Part shown: piece after piece, positions 42,270-57,798 of the stretch
How the letters are laid out: every line of letters starts with the position of its first letter
How positions within the stretch are numbered: position 1 is the stretch's first letter
Assembly: GCF_020532625.1 (NCBI RefSeq)
Contig: NZ_JAJAUY010000010.1
Span: forward strand, 1 to 64,000
From: Streptomyces antimicrobicus
Lineage (GTDB): Bacteria > Actinomycetota > Actinomycetes > Streptomycetales > Streptomycetaceae
Reading direction: 5' to 3'
DNA: 64,000 bases
The notes under the pieces: generated by a model
What the model saw: the letters and a program-made list of their open reading frames with translations, nothing else
What the model was told of the DNA's origin: nothing
The model's database searches: none
Made by a program: the position numbers and the translations under genes

Positions 42270-43229
42270 ATGTCCGCACCGAGGTTCGACTGGTTGCAGA
42301 CCGCCGACCGGCACACGGAGCTCAAGGACCCCGTGATCAGCGTCCGCCAGCTCGCCCTGCTGGACCTGCGCCGCACCCGGCTGACCCGCTTCGACCACTG
42401 CCTGGTCTACGCGACCAAGCACGGGGGGTACGAGACCTTCGTCCCGCCGGACCGTCCCAGAGGCACGAGCCGGTACCGCGCCGTGTACGAGGTGGACACC
42501 GGTCGGCACCCCGTCACCGTCGATCTGAAACTGCCCAGTGAGAACGACGCCCTCGAATTCCAGGCGAGCGTGGAGATCGAGTGGCAGGTGGCCGACGCGG
42601 TGGCGTACGTACGCAGCGGCTGCCGCGACGTGCCCCGCCTGCTGGCCGGCGAGCTGGAGAAGGCGGCCCGCCCGGTGGCCCGCCGGTTCGCCGTCACCGA
42701 CAGCGCGGGGGCCGAGGCCCGGTTGCTCGACGAGGCGGCCGGCTGGCCGCCGCTGGGCGCCACGGCCGGACTGACGACGAGCTGGACGCTGCGCCTTCGG
42801 CGCAACGACCAGGCCATCGCGCACCAGCTGCGCCTCCAGGAGATCGACCAGACCATGGACGAGAAGATCCACCACGAATGGCGCGGCGAGCAGCTCGACG
42901 CCGCGATCGACAGCAGGCGCGCGGCGCTCCTGCGGCTGCAGGCGGAGAGCGCCAAGCTCTACGAGGTCTTCCTGGAGCAGGGCGCCGTGCGCGCCTGGTC
43001 CTGGTACCTGGCGCAGTACCCCGACAGGGCCCACGAGATCGTGCAGAACATGCGGGCCGACCAGCAGGAGCTGGCACGGACGCAGCTCGCCTTGGTCAAG
43101 AGCCTCTTCGAGGCGGAGACCGCCGAGAACCACGAGCTCGCCGAACCCCGGCGGCACGCCCTCCAGACGCTGACCAAGGTGCTCGCCCAGCCGCTCGCGG
43201 GTGACCCGAATCCGCCGGAGGAGGGGTGA
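42270..43229 (+). CDS. SPFH/Band-7-like domain protein
   Basis: This 319-residue protein has no signal peptide or clear membrane helix. Residues about 65-180 (Y-R-A-V-Y-E-V-D-T-G-R-H-P-V-T-V-D-L-K-L-P-S, then beta strands and V-A-Y-V-R-S-G-C-R-D-V-P-R-L-L-A-G-E-L-E) look like the SPFH/Band-7 fold of prohibitin and stomatin proteins. A coiled-coil-like region follows (about 181-290, rich in Gln, Glu, Leu and Arg). It starts 15 nt after the STAND-like gene and overlaps the peptidase gene by 4 nt. SPFH proteins often scaffold membrane proteases, which fits the neighbour. The family assignment is by eye and moderate. Confidence 0.55.
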   Translation: MSAPRFDWLQTADRHTELKDPVISVRQLALLDLRRTRLTRFDHCLVYATKHGGYETFVPPDRPRGTSRYRAVYEVDTGRHPVTVDLKLPSENDALEFQASVEIEWQVADAVAYVRSGCRDVPRLLAGELEKAARPVARRFAVTDSAGAEARLLDEAAGWPPLGATAGLTTSWTLRLRRNDQAIAHQLRLQEIDQTMDEKIHHEWRGEQLDAAIDSRRAALLRLQAESAKLYEVFLEQGAVRAWSWYLAQYPDRAHEIVQNMRADQQELARTQLALVKSLFEAETAENHELAEPRRHALQTLTKVLAQPLAGDPNPPEEG

Positions 43230-44170
43230 CCGCCGTGGACATGCCGCCCGAGCATCCGGCCCGGCCCCAGGACGACCTGGACTACCGGCACGCCCCCGGC
43301 ACCCGCGCCGAGTACGTCGCCCACCAGCGTGGCGCCGGGCTGACGGCCCTCGGCCGGCTGCTCCTCCACCTGCCCGTGCTGCTGATCAACCTCGGCCTGG
43401 TGCTGCTGGCCGGCTGGGGTCTCCAGCAGTGGTGCGGACTTCCGTACGGGATCCTGCCCTGCCTGTGGCTGGCCGCGGGGCTGCTCACCTTCCACCGGCC
43501 GACCGAGGGTCTGCTGGCCCGCTACCTGCTCGGACTGCACCGGCCGCTGCCCCGGGAGCTGGCCGTTCTCGGGCCGGTCTGGCGCGAGGTCACCCTGCGC
43601 GCGGGGGTGGACGGCAGCCGCTACGAGCTGTGGATCGAGGACAGCGCGGACCTGACGGCTGCCGCGGCCGGCGGACACCTGGTGATCGTCACACGGCACG
43701 CGCTGGAGACGCTGTCCACCGCCCGGCTCGCCGCGGTCCTCGCGCACGAGCTGGGCCACCACACTGCGGGACACACCTGGGCCCGGCTCGTCAGCTGGTG
43801 GTACGCCCTGCCCGGCCGGCTGCTGTGGCTGGTGTTCCGCCCCGTCGGCCGGGCGGCGCGGCAGACCGCGCGGCAGCTGCCGGGCCCGGTCGCCGCGCTG
43901 CTGCTGATCAGCGCGCTCTGGGCGGCGCACGGTGCCCTGACCAGCCCTTACGGGCTGCTGCTGGGGTTCGGCCTGCTGCCCTTCCTCACCGCCTGGGTGG
44001 ACCGGCGCGACGAGCTGCGGGCGGACCGGCATGCCGCTGCCCTCGGCTTCGGCCCGGTGCTGGCGGAGCTGCTCGCCGAGGAGCCGGAGCCCGAGGAGAG
44101 CGGCACCCTGAGGCTGCTGCTCTCGTCCCGGCCTCCTGCGCGCACCCGCCTGCACCGCCTCGTGCGCTAG
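43226..44170 (+). CDS. M48-family integral membrane metallopeptidase (HtpX-like)
   Basis: This 314-residue protein has a zinc protease motif H-E-L-G-H at 174-178 and the third ligand Glu263 in D-E-L-R-A-D (262-267), the arrangement of M48 peptidases. Membrane segments are predicted at about 43-65, 73-89 and 222-256. The start is a GTG forming a GTGA overlap with the SPFH-like gene, so production is coupled. HtpX-type proteases act in membrane protein quality control and stress; here it is probably the membrane-acting arm of the four-gene operon. A bidirectional terminator lies just beyond. Confidence 0.85.
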   Translation: MTAVDMPPEHPARPQDDLDYRHAPGTRAEYVAHQRGAGLTALGRLLLHLPVLLINLGLVLLAGWGLQQWCGLPYGILPCLWLAAGLLTFHRPTEGLLARYLLGLHRPLPRELAVLGPVWREVTLRAGVDGSRYELWIEDSADLTAAAAGGHLVIVTRHALETLSTARLAAVLAHELGHHTAGHTWARLVSWWYALPGRLLWLVFRPVGRAARQTARQLPGPVAALLLISALWAAHGALTSPYGLLLGFGLLPFLTAWVDRRDELRADRHAAALGFGPVLAELLAEEPEPEESGTLRLLLSSRPPARTRLHRLVR

Positions 44171-44192
44171 CCGGACCCGGCCCCCCGCCCAC

Positions 44193-44237
44193 GGAAAAGC
44201 CCCCGCCCGCTCCTCCCGGAGCCGGCGGGGGCTTCCC
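44193..44237. terminator. bidirectional terminator between the M48 gene and rpoC
   Basis: GGAA-AAGCCCCCGCC pairs with GGCGGGGGCTT-CC around a 16-nt loop. It lies between two convergent genes, 22 nt from the peptidase stop and 33 nt from the rpoC stop, with A/T-containing flanks on both sides. Confidence 0.85.
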
Positions 44238-44269
44238 CGTGACTGGCTACTGCCTACTGCCTACCGACG

Positions 44270-48169
<3,900 letters not shown>

Positions 48170-48233
48170 TGTGCGTCAATCCCTCTTTCGGGGTCGTGTC
48201 TCTTGATCAGTGGTCTGAAACGGTCCCGGGGAC

Positions 48234-48260
48234 GGCGGGGGCTCTTGTGGAGCCCCCGCC
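48234..48260 (-). terminator. intercistronic hairpin between rpoB and rpoC
   Basis: GGCGGGGGCT and AGCCCCCGCC form a perfect 10-bp stem with a 7-nt loop, only 7 nt after the rpoB stop. Because rpoC needs to be coexpressed, this is more likely an mRNA-processing or attenuation element than a full terminator. Confidence 0.7.
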
Positions 48261-48267
48261 GGGCCCG

Positions 48268-51750
<3,483 letters not shown>

Positions 51751-52323
51751 GAGGGGGTCCTTCCGAGGGCTCGGACTCACTACGCGCGTACCGGTCCCAG
51801 CCGACACAGAAGACAGACGACGCCTGATCGGACCAAAAGGCCAGGTCAGAGACTTCGGTCTGGTGTGCTCTAGCGTGGGCATGCCCCTGGCGACGGGCAG
51901 GAGGCAGCTAACAGGCAGCGCAAAGGGTCAGTGTAGCCACTTGGCTCACTGATGTCCAGACCAGGTTTCCGGAGTCCGGCAACAGGCCTTCCCCACTGTT
52001 GTTCAAACCAACCCTGCGATCAACGCTGCGCGGCCCTCGTGCACAGAGCGCGTATCGATACTGCCCTCTTCGTAGCCGATCCATGCCTCGGATCCGGATC
52101 GACCTGGCTGACCTCGTGACGGGTCTGAGAATTGCGCGCCGCGTGCCGTTCGTCAAGGCCCCCTGCTCCGTGCGGATCATCACCGGACCCGGAGTGCAGG
52201 CAACGAAGATCACCATACTCCCCAACGAGAGCAGGGCAAGCCAGGCACTGCGAATACGCCAAAGGGCGACCACCCGATCGGGTGGTCGCCCTTCGCAGAG
52301 GCCGTGGGACGGCCTCAGAGGTG
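51751..52323 (-). other. rplL-rpoB intergenic region (no gene seen)
   Basis: These 573 nt hold a perfect 32-nt palindrome close to rplL and otherwise no convincing open frame. Composition drops in GC relative to the genes around it. It is the expected place for attenuation of rplJL transcripts and for an rpoB promoter or RNase processing site; I could not single out a promoter. Confidence 0.6.
52262..52293 (-). terminator. perfect 32-nt palindrome between rplL and rpoB (attenuator)
   Basis: The arm AAGGGCGACCACCCGA is followed directly by its exact reverse complement. It lies 30 nt after the rplL stop. On the minus strand TTTGGCGTATTC follows, so it has the form of an intrinsic terminator that can set the lower ratio of RNA polymerase to L7/L12 message. 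Confidence 0.85.
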
Positions 52324-52710
52324 TTACTTGACCTCGACGGACGCGCCAGCGGCCTTGAGGGACTCGGCGGCCTTGTCAGCGGCCTCCTTGTTGACCTTCT
52401 CCAGGACCGGCTTCGGGGTGCCGTCGACGAGGTCCTTGGCCTCCTTCAGACCCAGGGAGGTCAGCTCACGCACGACCTTGATGACCTGGATCTTCTTGTC
52501 GCCGGCGCCGGTGAGGATGACGTCGAACTCGTCCTTCTCCTCGACCTGGGCAGCCTCGCCGCCGCCGACACCGCCGGCCACGACGACCGGGGCGGCCGCA
52601 GCAGCGGTGACGTCGAACTTCTCCTCGAAGGCCTTCACGAACTCGGCGAGCTCGATGAGGGTCATCTCCTCGAACTGGGCCAGCAGGTCGTCCTGAGACA
52701 GCTTCGCCAT
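52324..52710 (-). CDS. rplL: 50S ribosomal protein L7/L12
   Basis: L7/L12 (bL12) is 128 residues, the multicopy stalk protein that recruits translation factors. It has an N-terminal dimerisation domain (1-35), an Ala/Gly/Val hinge and a C-terminal domain with [23 protein letters not shown]. The ATG at 52710 gives [10 protein letters not shown]. It follows rplJ by 111 nt. Confidence 0.98.
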   Translation of the reverse strand: MAKLSQDDLLAQFEEMTLIELAEFVKAFEEKFDVTAAAAAPVVVAGGVGGGEAAQVEEKDEFDVILTGAGDKKIQVIKVVRELTSLGLKEAKDLVDGTPKPVLEKVNKEAADKAAESLKAAGASVEVK

Positions 52711-52821
52711 GATGGGCGATCCTTCCACTAATTCGGCTGGTGCCGAGATGTATCGAAAGGCGGGCGTATCGGCCCGCTACGACCCGCGCACTAGGCGGCG
52801 CGGATCAATGCGCGAGCCGAA

Positions 52822-53352
52822 TTACTCGGCACCGCCCTGCTCGGCCTGCTTGGCACGGAGCGCGTCCACGGTGCGGACGAGCTTCGACGGCAGCGCCTGG
52901 AAGAGCGAGGCAGCCTGAGACTGCTTGCCCTTGAGCGCGCCGGCCAGCTTGGCGAGCAGAACCTCGCGGGACTCGAGGTCCGCAAGCTTCTTGATGTCGT
53001 CGGCGGAGAGAGCCTTGCCATCAAGGACACCGGCCTTGATGATCAGGTTCGGGTTCTCCTTGGCGAAGTCACGCAGAGCCTTCGCCGACTCCACCGGGTC
53101 ACCGGTGACGAAGGCGACCGCGGTCGGACCAGCGAAGTGGTCGTCCAGCGCGGTGATGCCAGCCTGGTTGGCCGCAATCTTGGTCAGCGTGTTCTTCACC
53201 ACGGCGTACTGGGCGTTCTCACCGAGAGCACGGCGCAGCGTCTTGAGCTGAGCGACGGTGAGACCCCGGTACTCGGTCAGCACGGCGGCGTTGGAGCTCT
53301 GGAACGCGTCCGTGAGCTCGGCCACCGATGCAGCCTTGTTGGGCGTCGGCAT
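52822..53352 (-). CDS. rplJ: 50S ribosomal protein L10
   Basis: L10 (uL10) is 176 residues and anchors L7/L12 dimers to 23S rRNA. It begins [13 protein letters not shown] and has the [15 protein letters not shown] motif. The C-terminal helix binds L12. In many bacteria the L10-L12 complex represses its own leader, and a candidate leader lies just upstream. Confidence 0.98.
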   Translation of the reverse strand: MPTPNKAASVAELTDAFQSSNAAVLTEYRGLTVAQLKTLRRALGENAQYAVVKNTLTKIAANQAGITALDDHFAGPTAVAFVTGDPVESAKALRDFAKENPNLIIKAGVLDGKALSADDIKKLADLESREVLLAKLAGALKGKQSQAASLFQALPSKLVRTVDALRAKQAEQGGAE

Positions 53353-53616
53353 GGTGCGTCAGCCTCCTTCCGGGTGATGAGGACCGCTCAGAAGGGGCTG
53401 TACAAAACAAAGCGCCCCGGCGCAGGCGCACGGGGCAAGGCTCGACCGGACGAACGTCCGGGAACATTTCCACAGTCACCTGCGCGGGTCGCCCGCTTTC
53501 AGCGGATCCTTCGGTCACCGCACCCTTACGAGCACGGCAACGACCAGCGGTCTTTGGCTTCTGTGGAACTGTACGCGAACCCTTCCCAGGAGAGCAAATC
53601 GCCCTCCGGGGCGCCC
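53353..53616 (-). promoter_or_regulatory. rplJ leader region with terminator-like hairpin (candidate L10 leader)
   Basis: These 264 nt separate rplJ from the lipoprotein gene. At 53414-53436 GCCCCG-GCGC pairs with GCGC-CGGGGC and on the minus strand is followed by GCTTTGTTTTG, an intrinsic-terminator shape about 60 nt before the rplJ ATG. GGAAGGAGG precedes the start. The position suits an L10 autoregulatory leader or attenuator, but I did not verify the consensus L10-leader structure; it could instead be the distal terminator of the lipoprotein gene. Confidence 0.5.
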
Positions 53617-54483
53617 TCAGCCCTGCTGCTTGCCCAGCTCGGCGAGGTCGAGGACCTGGTCGGCCGGCGGGGCGGTGACGTCGACCGGCTTGTTGACGTC
53701 CAGGAACTTGATCGTCACGTCCATCGGGCCCGAGGTGCCCTGGCCGCGGGTGCGGAACTGCTTGGTCTGGTCGTTGTCGTCGATCCAGATGTCCATGACC
53801 AGTTCCTTGATGCCCTGGGCCTCCATCTGCTTCACGCTCCTGGCGTGGCGCTCCTTGGCCTCGGGCGTGGCGGTGGCCGACTCGGCCTTGAGCTGGTCCA
53901 GCGTGACCGTGCCGGTCAGGTGCGTGGTCCTCTGGCCGTCGACGGTCTCCTCACCGACCTTCTTCAGGTCCTTGGCGGCGCTGAGGTCCCCGGCCTTGTC
54001 CCCCGGGTTCTCCCCCTGCTGGCCGCCACCGAGGGCGTCCAGCTGCTTCGCCTGGTCGGGCGCCAGGGTCTTGATGTCGAACTTCAGCCACTTGCCCTCG
54101 CCGCCGAGGTAGAGGGCCCCGTCGAGGAGCCGGATCTCGACGCTCTCGCCGGGCGTCTCCGGGCTGGCCATCTTCATGGCCATGGCCACGGTGGGCTTCA
54201 GCCGCAGGGACGCGTCGCCGTTGACGGGCTGCCCCGCGGACGTGCCCGACATGGTGTACCGGACGGAAGTGATCTCCTGCGACTTCTTCTTCGTCTTCTC
54301 CAGGTACGCGGCCGGCGCCACCTCCGCCGGCTTCTGGGCGGCCTGCGAGGGCGCCGCGGCGCCGCTGTCGGCGGCCTTGCCGCTCTTGCCGTCCTTGCCG
54401 CCGTCGCACGCCGTGGCGCCGCCTGCGAGCAGCACGGCCGCGAGCACGGCCCCGGCCGTCTTCGTACGGTACGTCGCGTTCAT
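53617..54483 (-). CDS. putative lipoprotein, LppX/LprG-like
   Basis: This 288-residue protein has a signal peptide with lipobox A-T-A-C and Cys26, a Gly/Lys/Ala linker, then a domain of about 230 residues (Y-L-E-K-T-K-K-K-S-Q-E-I-T-S-V-R-Y-T-M-S-G, later M-K-M-A-S-P and D-G-A-L-Y-L-G-G). This resembles the LppX/LprAFG lipid-binding lipoprotein fold of actinobacteria. The ATG at 54483 starts the signal sequence; an in-frame extension upstream lacks one. It lies between rplA and rplJ, as an unrelated-looking gene does in other Streptomyces. A role in lipid or envelope handling is inferred. Confidence 0.75.
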   Translation of the reverse strand: MNATYRTKTAGAVLAAVLLAGGATACDGGKDGKSGKAADSGAAAPSQAAQKPAEVAPAAYLEKTKKKSQEITSVRYTMSGTSAGQPVNGDASLRLKPTVAMAMKMASPETPGESVEIRLLDGALYLGGEGKWLKFDIKTLAPDQAKQLDALGGGQQGENPGDKAGDLSAAKDLKKVGEETVDGQRTTHLTGTVTLDQLKAESATATPEAKERHARSVKQMEAQGIKELVMDIWIDDNDQTKQFRTRGQGTSGPMDVTIKFLDVNKPVDVTAPPADQVLDLAELGKQQG

Positions 54484-54651
54484 CGGGTCCCCCCACTGTC
54501 CTGTGTCTTGTGCGCACGCGCGTGCGTCTGGTGCGCCGTGCGCGCTCTGCCCACCGCGGCGGCGGTCATGCGCCCCGGTGCCCCCCACCCGCGACTCTAC
54601 GTCGCCCCACTGACACGATGCGCACAGGGGTTCGCACAGCGCACCCGAAAA

Positions 54652-54695
54652 CGAACGGGCCCCCCGCCCCGGGAAGGGGGCGAAGGGCCCGTTCG
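54652..54695 (-). terminator. terminator after rplA
   Basis: CGAACGGGCCC pairs perfectly with GGGCCCGTTCG; the loop is G/C-rich. On the minus strand TTTTCGGGT follows. It lies 27 nt after the rplA stop and ends the rplK-rplA unit. Confidence 0.85.
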
Positions 54696-54721
54696 AGCCA
54701 CTCGAAGAGCCGTCAGGGGGC

Positions 54722-55450
54722 TCAGACCGCGGCCGGGTCCTCCTCGACGAGGAGGTTGCGGGTGCGGTTCGGGTCCAGCTGGATGCCGGGGCCCATGGTG
54801 GTGGTCAGGGCGGCCTTCTTCAGGTAGCGGCCCTTCGCGGCGGACGGCTTCAGACGGAGGATCTCCTCCAGGGCCGCGCCGTAGTTCTCGACCAGCTGCT
54901 CATCGGTGAAGGAGACCTTGCCGATGATGAAGTGCAGGTTCGAGTGCTTGTCGACGCGGAACTCGATCTTGCCGCCCTTGATGTCCGTGACGGCCTTGGC
55001 CACGTCCATGGTGACGGTGCCGGTCTTCGGGTTCGGCATCAGGCCACGGGGACCGAGCACGCGGCCGAGGCGGCCGACCTTGCCCATGAGGTCCGGGGTG
55101 GCGACGACCGCGTCGAACTCGTTCAGGCGGTTGCCCTTGGCGATCTCGTCGATCAGCTCGTCGTTGCCGACGATGTCGGCGCCGGCGGCTTCCGCGGCCG
55201 CAGCACGGTCACCGGTCGCGAAGACCAGGACCCGGGCGGTCTTACCGGTGCCGTGCGGGAGGTTCACGGTGCCACGGACCATCTGGTCGGCCTTGCGCGG
55301 GTCAACACCCAGGCGGAAGGCGACCTCGACGGTGGCGTCGAACTTGACCGAGGAGGTCTCCTTGGCGAGACGGACGGCCTCGAGCGGGGCGTACAGCTTC
55401 TCCCGGTCGATCTTGGCGTCCGCAGCGCGGAGAGTCTTGCTGCGCTTCAC
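54722..55450 (-). CDS. rplA: 50S ribosomal protein L1
   Basis: L1 (uL1) is 242 residues and forms the mobile E-site stalk. It starts from a GTG (K-R-S-K-T-L-R-A-A), with [11 protein letters not shown] near 80 and [10 protein letters not shown]-x-G-T-V near 133. In many bacteria it represses its own operon. It follows rplK by 88 nt. Confidence 0.98.
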   Translation of the reverse strand: MKRSKTLRAADAKIDREKLYAPLEAVRLAKETSSVKFDATVEVAFRLGVDPRKADQMVRGTVNLPHGTGKTARVLVFATGDRAAAAEAAGADIVGNDELIDEIAKGNRLNEFDAVVATPDLMGKVGRLGRVLGPRGLMPNPKTGTVTMDVAKAVTDIKGGKIEFRVDKHSNLHFIIGKVSFTDEQLVENYGAALEEILRLKPSAAKGRYLKKAALTTTMGPGIQLDPNRTRNLLVEEDPAAV

Positions 55451-55538
55451 TTCTGCTCCTGTGTTTTTTGCTTCAGGTGTGGAGTTGTGGTGCGGGCCAG
55501 CGCCGGCCCTACCACGGGGTACTGCTGGGAGGCTGAAC

Positions 55539-55973
55539 TCAGCCCTCGACCGTGATGCCCATGGAGCGGGCGGTGCCGGCGATGATCTTCTCGGCGGCGT
55601 CGAGGTCGTTGGCGTTCAGGTCGGGCATCTTGGTGGTGGCGATCTCCCGGACCTGGTCGCGCGTCAGCTTGGCGACCTTGGTCTTGTGGGGCTCGCCGGA
55701 GCCCTTGTCCACACCCGCAGCCTTGAGGATCAGCTTGGCGGCCGGCGGAGTCTTGGTCACGAAGGTGAAGGAACGGTCCTCGTAGACCGTGATCTCCACC
55801 GGCACGACCATGCCACGCTGCGACTCGGTCGCGGCGTTGTAGGCCTTGCAGAACTCCATGATGTTGACGCCGTGCTGACCCAGCGCGGGGCCGACCGGCG
55901 GAGCCGGGTTGGCGGCACCGGCCTGGATCTGGAGCTTGATAAGCCCCGTGACCTTCTTCTTCTTGGGAGGCAT
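55539..55973 (-). CDS. rplK: 50S ribosomal protein L11
   Basis: L11 (uL11) is 144 residues and forms the GTPase-associated centre with 23S rRNA, where it is also needed for RelA activation and thiostrepton binding. It has the N-terminal Pro-rich [19 protein letters not shown] motif. It begins a unit behind the nusG terminator; on the minus strand TTAAGC and TATCGT separated by 17 nt upstream (near 56050-56075) are a weak promoter candidate. Confidence 0.98.
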
Positions 55974-56077
55974 TGCTCTCTCCGGGTCCTAGTGAGAGTT
56001 TTCCAGCCACCACCCGGTCATCCGGATGGAGGCATACCGCACCACGATAACGGGTATCGGTGCGGGGCTTAAAACCG

Positions 56078-56119
56078 AGCAGGTCAGACCGCCCTCAACG
56101 GGGCGGTCCGACCTGTTCG
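56078..56119 (-). terminator. terminator after nusG
   Basis: GCAGGTC-GACCGCC pairs with GGCGGTC-GACCTGT around a short loop, with one internal mismatch. The minus strand continues CTCGGTTTTAAG, a T-rich end. It lies 22 nt after the nusG stop. Confidence 0.85.
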
Positions 56120-56140
56120 GACAGCTGTGGAACCAGAAGA

Positions 56141-57052
56141 TCAGTTCTTCTGGATCTGGTCGAAGCTCAGCTCGACCGGGGTCTCGCGGCCGAAGATCTC
56201 GACGAGGCCCTTGACCTTCTTCGAGTCGGCGTTGATCTCGTTGATGGTCGCCTGCAGCGTGGCGAACGGGCCGTCGGTGACGGTGACCGAGTCGCCGACC
56301 TCGAAGTCCAGCACCTGGACCTCGCGCTTGACGGCGGGCGCCGGCAGGCCGGCCTCCTCCGCGGCGGCCTTGGCGGCCTTCTCCTGGGCCTCCGGGGCGA
56401 GCATCTTGACGATCTCGTCCAGGGTCAGCGGGTACGGGTCGTACGCGTTGCCGACGAAGCCGGTGACACCGGGGGTGTTGCGGACGACGCCCCAGGACTC
56501 GTTCGTCAGATCCATCCGGACGAGCACGTAGCCGGGCAGCTTGTTCTGCCGGACGTTCTTGCGCTCGCCGTTCTTGATCTGGACGATCTCCTCCTCGGGC
56601 ACCTCGGCCTGGTAGATGAACTCCTCGACGTTCAGCGAGACGGCACGCTGCTCGAGGTTGGCCTTCACGCGCTTCTCGTAACCGGCGTAGGTGTGGATCA
56701 CGTACCACTCGCCGGGCAGCCCGCGGAGCTCCTCGCGCAGCGCCTCGATCGGGTCGGCGGGCGCGGCCGGCTCCTCGGGAGCCTCCTCCGCCTCGGCCTC
56801 GGCCTCGACGGCGGCGTCCGCGACGCCCTCGTCCTCGTCGGCGTCCTCGTCCTCGTCGGCGTCGACGTCCTCGTCGGACTCCGCACCCTCGTCCTCGACG
56901 TGCAGGGCGGCGTCCTCGGCAGCCGTACCGGCCTCGGCGGCGTCGGCGATCTCGATCTCGTCAGGGTCCACAGCGTCCGCCGCCTCGACGATGTCGAGCT
57001 CGTCCTCGATGGACTCGACGGAGTCGGGGCCGTTCAGGTTCGGGTCAGACAC
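56141..57052 (-). CDS. nusG: transcription termination/antitermination factor NusG
   Basis: NusG is 303 residues here, versus about 180 in E. coli. The extra length is an N-terminal extension of about 115 residues, very rich in Asp, Glu and Ala, as in other Streptomyces. The NGN domain starts at [15 protein letters not shown], and the C-terminal KOW domain at [15 protein letters not shown] binds S10 or Rho. The GTG at 57052 begins S-D-P-N-L-N-G. It follows secE after 83 nt in the conserved secE-nusG pair. Confidence 0.97.
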   Translation of the reverse strand: MSDPNLNGPDSVESIEDELDIVEAADAVDPDEIEIADAAEAGTAAEDAALHVEDEGAESDEDVDADEDEDADEDEGVADAAVEAEAEAEEAPEEPAAPADPIEALREELRGLPGEWYVIHTYAGYEKRVKANLEQRAVSLNVEEFIYQAEVPEEEIVQIKNGERKNVRQNKLPGYVLVRMDLTNESWGVVRNTPGVTGFVGNAYDPYPLTLDEIVKMLAPEAQEKAAKAAAEEAGLPAPAVKREVQVLDFEVGDSVTVTDGPFATLQATINEINADSKKVKGLVEIFGRETPVELSFDQIQKN

Positions 57053-57135
57053 GGTGGCTGCTTCTTCCTGGATACAAAAATGGGTGGAACATGCGAAAAC
57101 GGGCGGCACCATCAAGGCGCCGCCCTCCGCGGGGA

Positions 57136-57417
57136 TCAGCCGAAGACGAACTTGATGGCTTCCTGGAACCCATAGTCAATCACGGTAACGAGACCGATCA
57201 TGATGAGCACGAAGACAATCACCACAGTGGTGTACGTCGTCAGCTGGCTGCGCGTGGGCCAGACGACCTTGCGGAGTTCCGCGACGATCTGGCGGTAGAA
57301 CAGCGCAAGGCGCCCGAGAGGGCCCTTCTTCCCGCGCTTGCCACCCTTGCGGGCCTTCTTCTCGCGGGTCTCGTCCTCGGCGTCAGGCATGTCGATGGAG
57401 CCCAGGGCGTCCGTCAC
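57136..57417 (-). CDS. secE: preprotein translocase subunit SecE
   Basis: SecE is 93 residues with one transmembrane helix (about 62-82) after the conserved amphipathic helix [17 protein letters not shown]. The N-terminus is charged and Lys-rich. The GTG at 57417 has AGGTGAG 4-10 nt upstream and begins T-D-A-L-G-S-I-D-M. It lies directly downstream of tRNA-Trp, with which it may be cotranscribed. Confidence 0.97.
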   Translation of the reverse strand: MTDALGSIDMPDAEDETREKKARKGGKRGKKGPLGRLALFYRQIVAELRKVVWPTRSQLTTYTTVVIVFVLIMIGLVTVIDYGFQEAIKFVFG

Positions 57418-57522
57418 GTCTCTCACCTGAATCCGGGTCATGGCCGTGCCGCGCCCGGTTGAGCCGCACGGCGGTGCATCGAAGTACGTACCTGCGCACA
57501 CATCCGGCGAAGGAGTGTGGAG

Positions 57523-57595
57523 CAGGGCCGGAGGGACTCGAACCCCCAACCGCTGGTTTTGGAGACCAGTGCTCTACCAATTGAGCTACGACCCT
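57523..57595 (-). tRNA. tRNA-Trp (anticodon CCA)
   Basis: The minus strand folds into a standard cloverleaf. The acceptor arms AGGGTCG and CGGCCCT pair, the D arm contains GCTC...GAGC, the anticodon stem is CTGGT/ACCAG with CCA at 57562 to 57560, and the T arm contains GGTTCGAGTCCC. The discriminator base is G and CCA is not encoded. The tRNA-Trp, secE, nusG order is conserved in Streptomyces. Confidence 0.97.
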
Positions 57596-57798
57596 TTGCG
57601 TCCCCCAACCTACCGCATCCGAGCGAGTGCACGGAGTGCGCGCGCTTTCCTGCGGCTGGCGAGGTCCAACGACAGGTGAGTGTACGTGGTCCCGGCCCCG
57701 ACGTCGAACAGGAATGATCCGGACGGCTTGCGGACGCCCGTCGTCCGGTCTCTGGAACGGTGCCCCGCCGCCCTGCCCGGTCTGGGACGATGGGCCGC

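Noticed and set aside
51908-52273. A 121-codon minus-strand open frame in the rplL-rpoB spacer
   Set aside because: It covers the palindrome, has no convincing start signal, and its translation has no coding character.
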